The notes beneath the pieces are model-generated. The model was not told the DNA's origin and made no database searches. It saw nothing but the letters and a program-made list of their open reading frames with translations. From positions 819,092,396-819,156,395 of the forward strand of contig NC_081414.1 of the NCBI RefSeq assembly GCF_030272615.1: a DNA stretch of 64,000 nt, in the 5' to 3' direction. The position numbers were made by a program, and so were the translations under genes. This document shows positions 10,803 to 21,469 of the stretch, piece after piece (the stretch's first letter is position 1; every line of letters begins with the position of its first letter). Source of the stretch: Cryptomeria japonica. Lineage: Eukaryota > Streptophyta > Pinopsida > Cupressales > Cupressaceae.

Positions 10803-12971
10803 GGTAAGGGGTCATATTGTGTCCTACGACCCCTTAGGACACCATATGACCCCTTAGGTGTCAGAGTTTTGTAAGTGATGTTAGCACTACTTTTTATATT
10901 ATAATAATGGTTCATCTTGTCACCTTATGACACACTATGATCCATTAGGACACCATATGGTGTTGTTAGGAGTCATATGGTGTCCTAAGGGGTCATGGGA
11001 CACCATATGATCCCTAAGAACAACATATGACACCTTATGACACAATATTGGGTCATTATGGGTCCTATGGTGTCCTAAGGGGTCATATTGTGTCCTATGA
11101 CACCTTAGGACACCATATGACCCCTTATGAAACCAAATTATGTTGTTATGGGTTATATTGTGTCCTAAGGGGTCATATTGTGTCATATGACCCCTTAAGA
11201 CACCATATGACCTTTTAGAACACAATATGAACCTTTAAGACACTATACAATGTTGTTATGGGTCATATGACCCCTTATGACACTATATGGTGTCATTAAG
11301 GGTAATATGGTGTCGTTAAGGGTAATATGGTGTCCTAAGGGGTCATGGGATACCATATGACCCCTAAGGACAACATATGACCCCTTATGACACCATATTG
11401 GGTTGTTATGGGTCCTATGGTGTCCTAAAGGGTCATATTATGTCCTATGACCCCTTAGGACACCATATGACCCCTTACGATACCAAATTGTGTCATTATG
11501 GGTAATATTATGTCCTAAGGGGTCATATTGTATCATATGACCCCTTAAGACACCATATGACCCCTTGGGACATAATATGACCCTTTACGACACTATACGG
11601 TGTTGTTATGGGTCATATGACCCCTTATGATCCCTTATGACACCATATGGTGTCGTTAGGGGTCATATGATGTCCTAAGGGGTAATGGGATACCATATGA
11701 CCCCTAAGGACAACATATGACCCCTTATGACAACATATTGGGTATTTATGGGTCATATAGTGTCTTAAGGGATCATATTGTTTCCTATGACCCCTTAGGA
11801 CACCATATGACCCCTTACGATACCAAATTGTGTCCTTATGGGTCATATTGTGTCATATGACCCCTTAAGACACCATATGACCCCTTAAAACACAATATGA
11901 CCCTTGACAATACTATATGGTGTCGTTATGGGTCATATGACCCCTTGTGACACCATATGGTGTCATTAGGGGTCATATGGTGTCCTAAGGGGTCATAGGG
12001 TACCATATGACCCCTAAGGACAACATATGACCCCTTATGACACCATATTGGGTTGTTGTGGGTCCTATGGTGTTCTAAGGGGGCATATTGTGTCCTATGA
12101 CCCCTTAGGACACCATATGACCCCTTATAACACTAAGTTGTGTTGTTATGGGTCAGATTGTGTCCTAAGGGGTAATAATGTGTCATATGACCCCTTAAGG
12201 CACCATATGACCCCTTAGGACATAATATGACCCTTTATAACACTATATAGTGTTGTTATGGGTCATATGACCCCTTATGACTCCTTATGACACCATATGG
12301 TGTCGTTAGGGGTCATATGGTGTCCTAAGGGGTCATGGGATACCATATGACCCTTAAGGACAACATATGACACCATATTGGGTTGTTAGATGTCCCATGG
12401 TATCCTAAGGGGTCATATTGTGTCTTATGACCCCTTAAGACACCATATGATCCCTTACGATACCAAATTGTGTCATTATGGGTTATATTATTTTATATGA
12501 CCCTTTAAAACACCATATGACCCCTTAAGACATAATATGACCCTTGATGACACTATATGGTGTCTTTATAGGTCATATGATGCCTTATGACCCCTTATGA
12601 CACCATATGGCATTGTTAGGGGTCATATGGTGTCCTAAGGGGTCATGGGATACCATATGACCCCTAAGGACAATATATGACCCCTTATGACACCATATTG
12701 GGTTGTTATGGGTCCTATGGTGTTCTAAGGGGTCACATTGTGTTTTATGACCCCTTAGGACACTATATGACCCCTTACGACACCAAATTGTGTCGTTATG
12801 GGTCATATTGTGTCTTAAGGGGTCATATTATGTTATATGACCCCTTAAGACACCATATGACCCCTTAGGACACCATATGACCCTTTATGACACTATACAG
12901 TGTTGTTATGGGTCATATTGTGTCCTACAGAGTCATATTGGGTCCTATGTCCCCTTAAGACAACATATGAC
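10803..12971. repeat. CATATG-rich minisatellite with higher-order period, left part
   Basis: Built from ~20-bp words such as GACACCATATGACCCCTTA and its reverse complement in alternating order, so either strand reads nearly the same. The anchor GGTCATGGGA or a close variant recurs at 10991, 11341, 11681, 11991, 12331 and 12641, giving higher-order spacings of 350, 340, 310, 340 and 310 bp. The array resumes at 20697 after Copia-1. ORFs of 60-96 residues here (MTPYDTILG-type) are repeat products. Confidence 0.95.
12967..12971. repeat. Left target-site duplication ATGAC (Copia-1)
   Basis: ATGAC precedes the TG of the Copia-1 5' LTR and is repeated at 20697-20701 after the CA of its 3' LTR. Confidence 0.9.
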
Positions 12972-14517
12972 TGTTGGCAATATAGCATTATAACAAACAA
13001 TGAAAGATTGTTGGCACTTCAAAAGGATATTGAGAAGGTTGTTGATGATTATGGATATAACTGATGAAAGATGTTTTACTATCTTGATATTATTATTTTG
13101 TCATTGATGTCAAGAAATTGATTTTCTAATTCAGTATGATGTTGTCATATCTTGAGAAGTATGATGTGAATAATATAAGGATGTCGGTAAAAGACACATG
13201 AAAGAATATGATGAATAAGGGGATGAATAAGGTATTCAATGGGCAACTATTACTGAGTTAGACAATGATGAGATCATGATGTTTTAGATTGTTTTAACAT
13301 CATACATATGTTGTAAATTGTAAAGGTTAATACTATACTATGTTACCGAGCAAAGAACCTAGTCGGTAAACCCTAAGGAACCTAGTTGGTAAACCCTAAG
13401 GTTATCGCTATCGGTTAATGAAGGTGGAATGTCTACCGAGTGAAGTTTAGTATTTACTGAGTTGTTACCGAGTTGTAACTGAGCTATAACAGAATGCATT
13501 AAATGTTTGCATGCATTATTTAATGAAGGAAGCTAATGAGCTAGAACTGATTGAATGATTGGTATGTCGTTAATATAGTTTGTTAATGAATCTAAGGCAA
13601 TAGAAAGTCAACATGAAGATCTACAATGCAGATTGAACCGCAATACCGTGGCACAAGTTCCAAGACTAATATGCAAGTTCTAAGGTGGGGTAAAACATTT
13701 TCAGATCGAAAGATGCATTGATCCTGGACAAGATTGAAGATCTGATGGCTACGATTGATCATGGGAAATGTGATCAAGGAGATTAAGCGGTTACCTAATT
13801 GTTTATAAATAGGAAACTGTTGATAAACAATGTATGCGGGCAAGTGTATGCATAGGGATGCTACATAGTGATTACTGAGCACAGAAGCCTGAAGACCTAT
13901 TTGAATAACAGAGTATAGAAGCCCAGCAGATAGACAAGATTACTTCTATGTCTAGATTGTATTGATCAAATAAGAATCTGCTTTAGCATTTTAGATGTGA
14001 AGTTGCAGATAGATTTTATTACTGTTATTTTGTGAAGTAACAAAAAATCTCTTAACCGAGTGGACTTAACAGTCTTATTTGTGAAACCCTCTAGCAAGGT
14101 GACATTCTGATTGAGTGTTTGAAATCCTTTAACAAGGTCACTTCTAACAAGGTGAAGATCCTAACAGATCTGAGGTAAATCCCTTAACTGGGTCACATCT
14201 AGCAATGTGTTTGTAATCTTTAACAGGATTTTCTTTTAACCGAGCATACTCTAGAAGAGTATATTTCTTAGTGGGTCTGAAATCCCACAGTGGTTTTTCC
14301 CTATTTGGGTTTCCACGTTAAATCTAGTGTTATGAGGTTTATGATGTTTATATGCTTTTGAGTTTGCGTGTTGAACAGTTTTGGCTATATTATTGAAATA
14401 TATGTTACCGAGGTTGAATCTAATGTTTTTATGGAAGATTAAGTTTGTATGATTCACCCCCCCCTCTCATCTTGTTGGCTATTGGATCTATACTTATATT
14501 AAGTATCAGAACTATCA
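12972..14517 (+). repeat. 5' LTR of Copia-1
   Basis: 1546 bp, TGTTGGC start and CTATCA end. It differs from the 3' LTR by point changes and by a ~22-bp internal duplication near 13350-13400 (CCTAGTCGGTAAACC repeated as CCTAGTTGGTAAACC). It is rich in CCGAG / ACCGAG words. Confidence 0.93.
13804..13813 (+). promoter_or_regulatory. TATA box of Copia-1 5' LTR
   Basis: TATAAATAGG, conserved at 19985-19994 in the 3' LTR. Confidence 0.6.
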
Positions 14518-14519
14518 AT

Positions 14520-14531
14520 TGGTATCAGAGC
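14520..14531 (+). promoter_or_regulatory. Primer-binding site (tRNA iMet) of Copia-1
   Basis: TGGTATCAGAGC starts two bases after the 5' LTR and is the standard complement of the plant initiator-Met tRNA 3' end used by Ty1-copia elements. Confidence 0.9.
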
Positions 14532-14582
14532 TTTGGGCTTTGGAAGGAAAAGTTTAAAGGCACTTGAGTTAAAGATCCAAAG

Positions 14583-15521
14583 ATGTATACGAGGGATGCA
14601 CCAAAACAGAACAAGTCAAGTTTCTCTACATGGCAGAAAAGGATGAAGCTACATCTATCAGGAGTTGGAGAATATGCTGTATACTATCTGGAGAATGATT
14701 TTGTTACACCGAGCACCTATCCATTGACTATGTAAAAAATAAAGGCAAAGCAAGAACATATTGAAGCAATGATTGAAATAACATCTACATTGACCAATTC
14801 AGAGTTTAATGACCTAGAAGGCTGCAATGATGCAAAGGCAATGTGGGATAAGCTCATATCAGTATATGGAGGAGATGAACATGTTCAAAGAGAAAAAGTA
14901 GATAGTCTAAAAGGACAACTTGAATCTATGAGGATGAATGAAGGTGAGAACATAACTCAGTATAGTACAAGACTAAAGGAGATTGTCAATCAAATCAAAG
15001 GAGTAGGTGGAACTATTGAAGAAAAGGATATAACAAGTAAGTTGTTGAGAACCCTTCTACCAGCTTATGCAATTTGAGTATTTGCAATCAATGAATTGAG
15101 GTCTGTACCTAATATGCCAGTTTCTTTAGATGCTACTATTGGTAAGCTACATGCATTTGAGTTAAGTAACTTTGATAACAGTGGATCTTCGGTAAATAAA
15201 GTTGAATCTACATTTAGTTATTTTCATCTTGATGAATCTAATGATTTCAATGAAAGAAAGTATAAGTACTTTGAAGGAGATCACAGTGGAGCAAGTGAAA
15301 TATTTCATAGGAACATGGAGGTAGTGTACAAACTGTATGAGGAAATCAGAAAGCAAGAAGAGTTTGAAGCATTATTAGCCAAAAGGTTACCGAGAGGCAA
15401 AGGTAAGCATAAAGAAAAGCTACCTTTGAAATGTTTCAATTGTGATAAGATAGGACATATGGCTTCTAACTGTCCTGACAAAGATTTTACTAAAAAGAGA
15501 GATTACCGAGATGACAGATAG
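14583..15521 (+). pseudogene. Copia-1 gag (UBN2-type) with zinc knuckle
   Basis: The frame from ATG 14583 encodes a copia gag. It has a W-x-K-R-M-K-L-H-L opening, the UBN2-like core with MWDKL and QREKVDSLK, and a CCHC knuckle (CFNCDKIGHMASNC) at about 15430-15471. Gag would form the particle and bind the RNA. In-frame stops occur at TAA 14733, TGA 15075 and TAG 15519. No frameshift is seen within gag, and the same frame continues into protease. All four knuckle ligands are intact. Confidence 0.85.
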
Positions 15522-16196
15522 ATAGATAATCACTATAGAGGACACCGAGACTTCATAAGAAGAGATAGAAAGACATGTTTAATAGTTGATGAGGAATCCA
15601 ATGATGATAAATCAGATGAGACTGATATAGAGGAAGTAGTTTATGTGGCTATCAAAGATGGATTAGATGAAGAAAGGTATGAAGAAAAAGCCCTAATATC
15701 TCACATAAACACTAATGATTCTTGGATCATAGATAGTGGATGCTCACATCATATGACAGGAGATAAACAAAAGTTTGTTATATTAGAAGATTATGATGGA
15801 GGCTATGTTAGATTTGGTAATGATGCACCATGTCCAGTGAAAGGTAAAGGATCTATAACACTTCTGGACAATGCAAGATGCAATGATGTTTATTGGGTTG
15901 AAGGTTTGAAATACAATTTGTTGAGTGTAGCATAGCTAAACAACACTGGTTACCAAATAGAATTTCAGAATGGAATTGTCAAAGTTCATGACAAGAATGG
16001 AAAGTTAGCTGCTACTAGGACAAAAACAAAAGGTAACACATTTCACCTTGACTCAACTCGTAACAAGTGTTTGCACGCAAAGTTATATGATACCTGGTTA
16101 TGGCATAAAAGGTTTTGTCATGTAAATTTTGATAATCTGATCAAAATAAGTAAGAAGCATAGAGTAAGAGGTCTACCGAGTCTTGAAAAAACCTAA
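15522..16196 (+). pseudogene. Copia-1 protease and GAG-pre-integrase segment
   Basis: Same frame as gag. The aspartic protease signature SWIIDSGCSHHMTG lies at about 15720-15761 with an intact DSG. A TAG stop follows at 15933-15935 after the LLSV segment. The pre-integrase zinc-binding H-x-x-x-x-H region (WLWHKRFCHVNF) is at about 16097-16132. The frame is lost between about 16190 and 16222. Protease would cut the Gag-Pol precursor. Confidence 0.8.
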
Positions 16197-16221
16197 GAAT
16201 GCTATGTGCCGAGGATGCTAG

Positions 16222-17073
16222 ATGGGTAAGATGACAAGATCAAGCTTAACAAGTAAGTCTTACACTTCTAAGGGAATTTTAGATCTAGTGCACACTAATC
16301 TTTGTGGTCCTATGAAAGTTCAAAGTTATTATGGTGATAAATATTTCATATTATTTGTGGATGACTATTCAAGGATGATGTCAGTAATATTTTTAAAAGA
16401 AAAATTAGAATATTTTCAAATGTTTAAATGGTACAAGGCAAGAGTTGAAAATGAAACAGGAAGACAACTAAAATGTCTTAGATCAGATAGAGGAGGAGAG
16501 TTCACATCTAATGAGTTCAACTTATTTTGCAATGATCATGGTATTAAAAGACAAGTCTCTGCATCAAGAACTCCACGGCAGAATGGAAGAGATGAGAGAA
16601 GAAACAGATCTATTGTGGATTGTGCTAGAACACTGATGATTGAAAAGAAGGTACCCCAAACATTTTGGAGAGAAGCAATAAGCACAACAGTTTACACCTT
16701 GAACTGAGTACAATTGAAGAAAGGTACTTTGAAGACACCATATGAAACCTGGTATGATAAGAAACCTAATGTAAGTTATTTTAAAATCTTTGGGAGTAGA
16801 TGCTATGTTCACAAAGATGATAGAAATGGTAAGTTTGATCAGAAAAGTGAAGAAGGAATGTTTCTAGGTTATTCTTCTAGAAGCAAAGCATTTAAATGTC
16901 TGATCAAATCATCTAACAAAATAGTAGAAAGTGCAAATGTGAAAATTGATGAATTTGCAGAAAGAAATGATGAAGGAAACTCCAAAGAACCAAAATATTA
17001 TGAAGGATTTGTCTATGTGCAACTGGGAAGTCCTACTGAGATAACTGTTGAAGAAAATGAAGAAAATATCTAG
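16222..17073 (+). pseudogene. Copia-1 integrase
   Basis: In a new frame relative to gag-protease. The rve-type core is clear. The first catalytic block reads HTNLCGP where the family has HTD, so the first acidic residue is N. The second block, RSDRGGEF, is intact. The glutamate block after PRQNG is also present (NGRDERRNR). A TGA at 16705 and a TAG at 17071 interrupt it. Integrase would insert the cDNA into chromosomal DNA. With the first Asp replaced it should be inactive. Confidence 0.82.
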
Positions 17074-18246
17074 TTACCGAGTGATGAAGAAGATCATACA
17101 GAGCCTATCAAGACTGTATTAACCAAGTATGTCAGAAGACATCATGCACCAAGTCAGATTATAAGAGATAAGGATGATCCAATGATGACAAGGAACAAAC
17201 TGAGATAGAACACATGTTTGATATCTGAATTTGAACCGAGAATAGTAAAAGAGGCATTTAACAGTGAAGATTGGATAAATGCTATGACAGAAGAGATTGA
17301 TCAAATCAAGAAGAATGACACATGGACACTAATTCCAAGATCGAAGGACAAAAATATAATCGGTACAAAGTGGATTTTTAGAAACAAGCTAAATGAAAAA
17401 GGAGAGGTCATTCGAAACAAAGCAAGACTAGTTTGCAAAGGTTATGTTCAAGAAGAAGGAATTGATTATGGTGAAACTTTTGCACTTGTTGCTAGACTTG
17501 AAGGAGTAAGAACATTGTTGGCCTATGCTACTTTCAAGAACTTCAAGGTATATCAAATGGATGTCAAATCTACATTTCTGAATGGAATATTAGAAGAAGA
17601 AGTTTTTATTGAACAACCTAAAGGATTTGTTGAAGACAAGAGTAAAGATCAGGTATGTAAATTGAACAAAGCTTTATATGGTTTGAAACAAGCACCAAGA
17701 GAATGGTATGAAAGATTGCACTCTTATTTGATTAAGATTGGTTTTATAAGGACAAGTGAGAACAACAATATGTACATGAAGAATGATGAAAATGGAATAC
17801 TAATCGCAACCATATTTGTTGATGATATTATATTTTGTGGAAATGACTCTTTATGCAAGAACTTTGGAAATGAAATGAGCAAAGAATTTGAGATGTCATT
17901 AATCGGTGAGATAAAGTATTTTATAGGTTTACAGATACTGCAATTGAAAAATGAGATTTTCATTACTCAATCCAAGTACATAAAGGAAATATTGAAGAAA
18001 TTTGGAATGGAGGATTCAAAACCAATAAGTACTCCTATGACTACCAACTGTAAACTATCAAAGAATGATGAATCTGCATCTATTGATGAGATACTTTACC
18101 GATCCATGATTGGAAAACTTCAATATGTTGTTCACAGCAGACCAGATATAGCACATGCAGTAGGTATAGTTGCAAGATTCTCTGCAGATCCTAAGGAAAC
18201 ACACATGACAACAATCAAAAGAATATTTATACTTGAAAGGCACTGA
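17074..18246 (+). pseudogene. Copia-1 reverse transcriptase
   Basis: Same frame as integrase. It has recognisable RVT_2 landmarks: the KWIFRNK block, the YQMDVKS/FLNG block, [12 protein letters not shown], and the catalytic FVDDI at about 17815-17829, which keeps both aspartates. A stop lies just before 17218. The ORF from 17218 runs 342 residues to 18246, where it leaves the frame used by RNase H. This is the best preserved part of the element. Confidence 0.88.
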
Positions 18247-18766
18247 GGATTATGGCTTAGTATATCAAAATGGAAATGATTTTGTTTTAAAATTTTATAC
18301 TGATGCTGATTGGGTAGGCAACATTGATGACAGAAAAAGCACAAGTGGAGGAGCTTTCTTTTTAGGAGAAAGACTAGTGAGTTGGCTTAGCAAGAAACAA
18401 GGATGTGTTTCACAGTCAACAGCAGAAGCTGAATACGTTGCTGCAGCATTGAATTGTACCAACATTGCATGGATCAAACAATTGTTGGAAGGTATAAATG
18501 AGAAAGTTACTGAGCCAGTAACTATATTCTGTGACAATACTAGTGCCATTAATATTTCAAAGAATCCTGTTATGCACTCTAAGACAAAGCACATCTCTAT
18601 CAAATATCATTATCTTAGAGAAGAAGCTCAAGAGAAGAAAGTGGTGCTGGAGTATGTTAGCACAAAGGAACAAATAATAGATATCTTCACCAAGCCACTA
18701 CCAAGGGACACTTTTGAATATCTCATAAGTAAGTTAGGGGTCCTACCCCTATCTTCTATTCACTGA
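18233..18766 (+). pseudogene. Copia-1 RNase H
   Basis: In a third frame. It has the copia RNase H series [33 protein letters not shown] and FCDNTSA, then the terminal DIFTKPLP and a stop at 18764-18766. It follows RT with a one-step frame change at about 18235. The Asp/Glu positions of the RNase H core look intact. It would degrade the RNA template during cDNA synthesis. Confidence 0.85.
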
Positions 18767-19160
18767 TCGAGTTCGATGAAAGCATCAATCTGATGACTCT
18801 ATCGAATATCTTTTGGGAGTTGATGCTGACTTACACCCTTTAGGATGTTTTCTAAAGGTGAACATGAATTATTACAGGAAATATTATAGGGAACAAGAAT
18901 TGAAGACATAATGCTCTGACCGAGATAGAATTGATACACAATAGTAGGAAATCACTTCATACAGGAAGAAATTATGCTTTAAGTTCTTTACTTTTTGGCA
19001 TTGTTGTCAAAGGGGGAGAAGACTAATGAGAAGACTACAGATTGGAAAGAAAACTGAAGAAAACGGGAGAAGTCTAATGTATGGGGGAGAGCATTTTAGC
19101 ATTTCAAAATCACAACAATCCGTATCTTTTAAGGTCAAATCAATTGGTTTTTCCATCAAT
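18767..19160. other. Copia-1 3' untranslated stretch with a second purine tract
   Basis: Non-coding. A polypurine-like run, TCAAAGGGGGAGAA, at 19007-19020 precedes the true tract by about 150 bp. Copia-2 has the same arrangement at 56531-56544. Confidence 0.6.
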
Positions 19161-19175
19161 GCCAAAGGGGGAGAT
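19161..19175 (+). promoter_or_regulatory. Polypurine tract of Copia-1
   Basis: GCCAAAGGGGGAGAT abuts the 3' LTR at 19176. It is identical to the Copia-2 tract. Confidence 0.9.
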
Positions 19176-20696
19176 TGTTGGCAATATAGCATTATAATAG
19201 ACAATGAAAGATTGTTGGCATTTCATAAGGATACTGAGAAGGTTGTTGATGATTATGGATATAACTGATGAAAGATGTTTTACTATCTTGATATTATTAT
19301 TTTGTCATTGATGTCAAGAAATTGATTTTCTAATTCAGTATGATGTTGCCATATCTTGAGAAGTATGATGTGAAGAATATAAGGATGTCGGTAAAAGACA
19401 CAGGAAAGAATATGATGAATAAGGGGATGAATAAGGTATTCAATGGGAAACTATTACCGAGTTAGACAATGATGAGATCATGATGTTTTAGATTGTTTTA
19501 ACATCATACATATGTTGTAAATTGTAAAGGTTAATACTATACTATGTTACTGAGCAAAGAACCTAGTCGGTAAACCTTAAGGTTATCACTTTCGGTTAAT
19601 GAAGGTGGAATGTCTACCGAGTGAAGTTTAGTATTTATCGAGTTGTTACCGAGTTGTAACTGAGCTATAATAGAATGCATCAAATGTTTGCATGCATTAT
19701 TTAATGAAGGAAGTTGATGAGCTGGAACTGATTGAATGATTGGTATGCAGTTAATATAGTTTGTTAATGAAGCTAAGGCAATAGAAAGTCAACATGAAGA
19801 TCTACATAGCAGATTGAACCACAATACCCTAGCACAAGTTCCAAGACTAATATGTAAGTTCCAAGGCATGGTAAAATGTTTTCAGATCGAAAGATGCATT
19901 AAACCTGGACAAGATTGAAGATCTGATGGCTAGGATTGATCATGGGAAATGTGATCAAGGAGATTAAGCGGTTACCTAATTGTTTATAAATAGGAAACTA
20001 TTGATAAACAATGTATGCGAGCAAGTGTATGCACAGGCATGCTACATAGTGATTACCGAGCACAAAAGCTTGAAGACCTATTTGAATAATAGAGTATAGA
20101 AGCCCAACAGATAGACAAGATTAGTTCTATGTCTAGATTGTATTGAACAAATAAGAATCTTCTTTAGCATTTTAGATGTGAAGTTGCAGATAGATTTTAT
20201 TACTATTATTTTGTGAAGTAACAGAAAATCTCTTAACCGAGTGGACTTAACAGTCTTATTTGTGAAACTCTCTAGCAAGGTGACATTCTGATTGAGTGTT
20301 TGAAATCCTTTAACAAGGTCACTTCTAACAAGGTGAAGATCCTAACATATCTAAGGGAAATCCTTAACTGGTTCACATCTAGCAATGTGTTTGTAATCTT
20401 TAATAGGATTTTCTTTTAATCGAGCATACTCTAGAAGAGTATATTTCTTAGTGGGTCCAAAATCCCATAGTGGTTTTTCCCTATTTGGGTTTCCATGTTA
20501 AATCTGGTGTTATGAGGTTTATGATGTTTATATGCTTTTGAGTTTGCATGTTGAACAGTTTTGGTTATATTATTGAAATATATGTTACCGAGGTTGAATC
20601 TGATGTTTTTATGGAAGAATAAGTTTGTATGATTCACCCCCCCTCTCATCTTGTTGGCTATTGGATCTGTACTTATATTAAGTATCAGAACTATCA
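19176..20696 (+). repeat. 3' LTR of Copia-1
   Basis: 1521 bp, colinear with the 5' LTR but without its ~22-bp duplication. Ends in CTATCA followed by ATGAC. Confidence 0.93.
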
Positions 20697-20862
20697 ATGA
20701 CCCCTTACGACACCAAATTGTGTCATTATGGGTCATATTGTGTCCCAAGGGGTCATATTGTGTCATATGACCCCTTAAGACACCATATGACCCCTTAGGA
20801 CACAATATGGCCCCTTATGACACCATATTAGGTCATTATGAGTCCTAAGGGGTCGTATGACC
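20697..20862. repeat. CATATG-rich minisatellite, right part
   Basis: Continues the array interrupted at 12971 with the same words (CACCATATGACCCCTTA, GGTCATATTGTGTC). Its first five bases are the right ATGAC duplication. Confidence 0.93.
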
Positions 20863-21025
20863 CCTCTCCCCTAATCTCTCTCTCCCTCTCCCCTACTCTC
20901 TCTCTCTCTCTCTCTCTCTCTCCCCCTCTCCCCTAATATTTCTCTTTCTCTCTCCCCCTTTCCCCAAATCTCTCTCTCCCTCTCCCCTAATCTCTCTCCC
21001 CCTCCCCCCTCTCTCCTCTCTCCCC

Positions 21026-21101
<76 letters not shown>

Positions 21102-21141
21102 CTACCCCTCCCCCCTCTCTCCCCTAATCTCTCTCTCTCTA
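20863..21141. repeat. (CT)n-rich microsatellite
   Basis: CTCTCT runs with CCCCTAATCTCTC interruptions on the plus strand. This is the reverse-complement type of the left (GA)n block, so the minisatellite is bracketed by inverted simple repeats. Confidence 0.95.
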
Positions 21142-21149
21142 AATATGAG

Positions 21150-21290
21150 TACTCAAATCGGATATCCAATTTTTGCCATTGTCATTAATGTGGCAACAGT
21201 AAAAAAAGGTGGCAATGAGAATTATTTTTGGGACCCCCAAATTTATGCATTAAAATCGGATATCCGATTATATCGGATTTTTGATTTTTG
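21150..21290 (+). promoter_or_regulatory. Intergenic palindromes upstream of gene 2, copy C
   Basis: Contains TCGGATATCCAA at about 21157-21168 and the perfect 16-bp palindrome AATCGGATATCCGATT at 21254-21269, followed by a half-repeat ATCGGATTT. The same word occurs between genes 1 and 2 in copies A and B. Its position between divergent genes suggests a protein-binding or promoter role. That is inference. Confidence 0.55.
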
Positions 21291-21469
21291 TAAATAAAAA
21301 AGAGCCTTGTGGGCCATTTTGTGGATTCCAACAACCCACATTCTTCAAATTCTGGTTTGTGTCGACAATCACGAGTTTTTAGATAGGTTGAGACAAATTT
21401 GTGCTTTTGAGAGATTCTTAAAGTCAAATATTACATTGTCAATCATTTAGGAGAATCTTTGTGGAGGTA

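Larger units (their letters stand above)
12972..20696 (+). mobile_element. Ty1-copia retrotransposon Copia-1, full length but decayed
   Basis: 7.7 kb, with LTRs at 12972-14517 and 19176-20696, a tRNA initiator-Met primer site, a polypurine tract and perfect ATGAC duplications. Its landing site is inside the minisatellite, which continues on both sides. The gag-PR-IN-RT-RH order is that of Ty1-copia. The coding region has at least six premature stops and two frame changes, so it cannot act on its own. Confidence 0.95.

Noticed and set aside
10327-10915. Long Ser/Leu/Pro-rich minus-strand ORFs of 160-180 residues
   Set aside because: They are translations of the (GA)n microsatellite. Every frame of such a repeat is open.
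10935-12868. Repeated 60-96-residue ORFs on both strands reading MTPYDTILG-like sequences
   Set aside because: Products of the self-complementary minisatellite; no start or codon-use support.
10803-12971. CRISPR-like spacing of short palindromic repeats
   Set aside because: The intervening sequence is itself repeat, there are no unique spacers, and the genome is eukaryotic.
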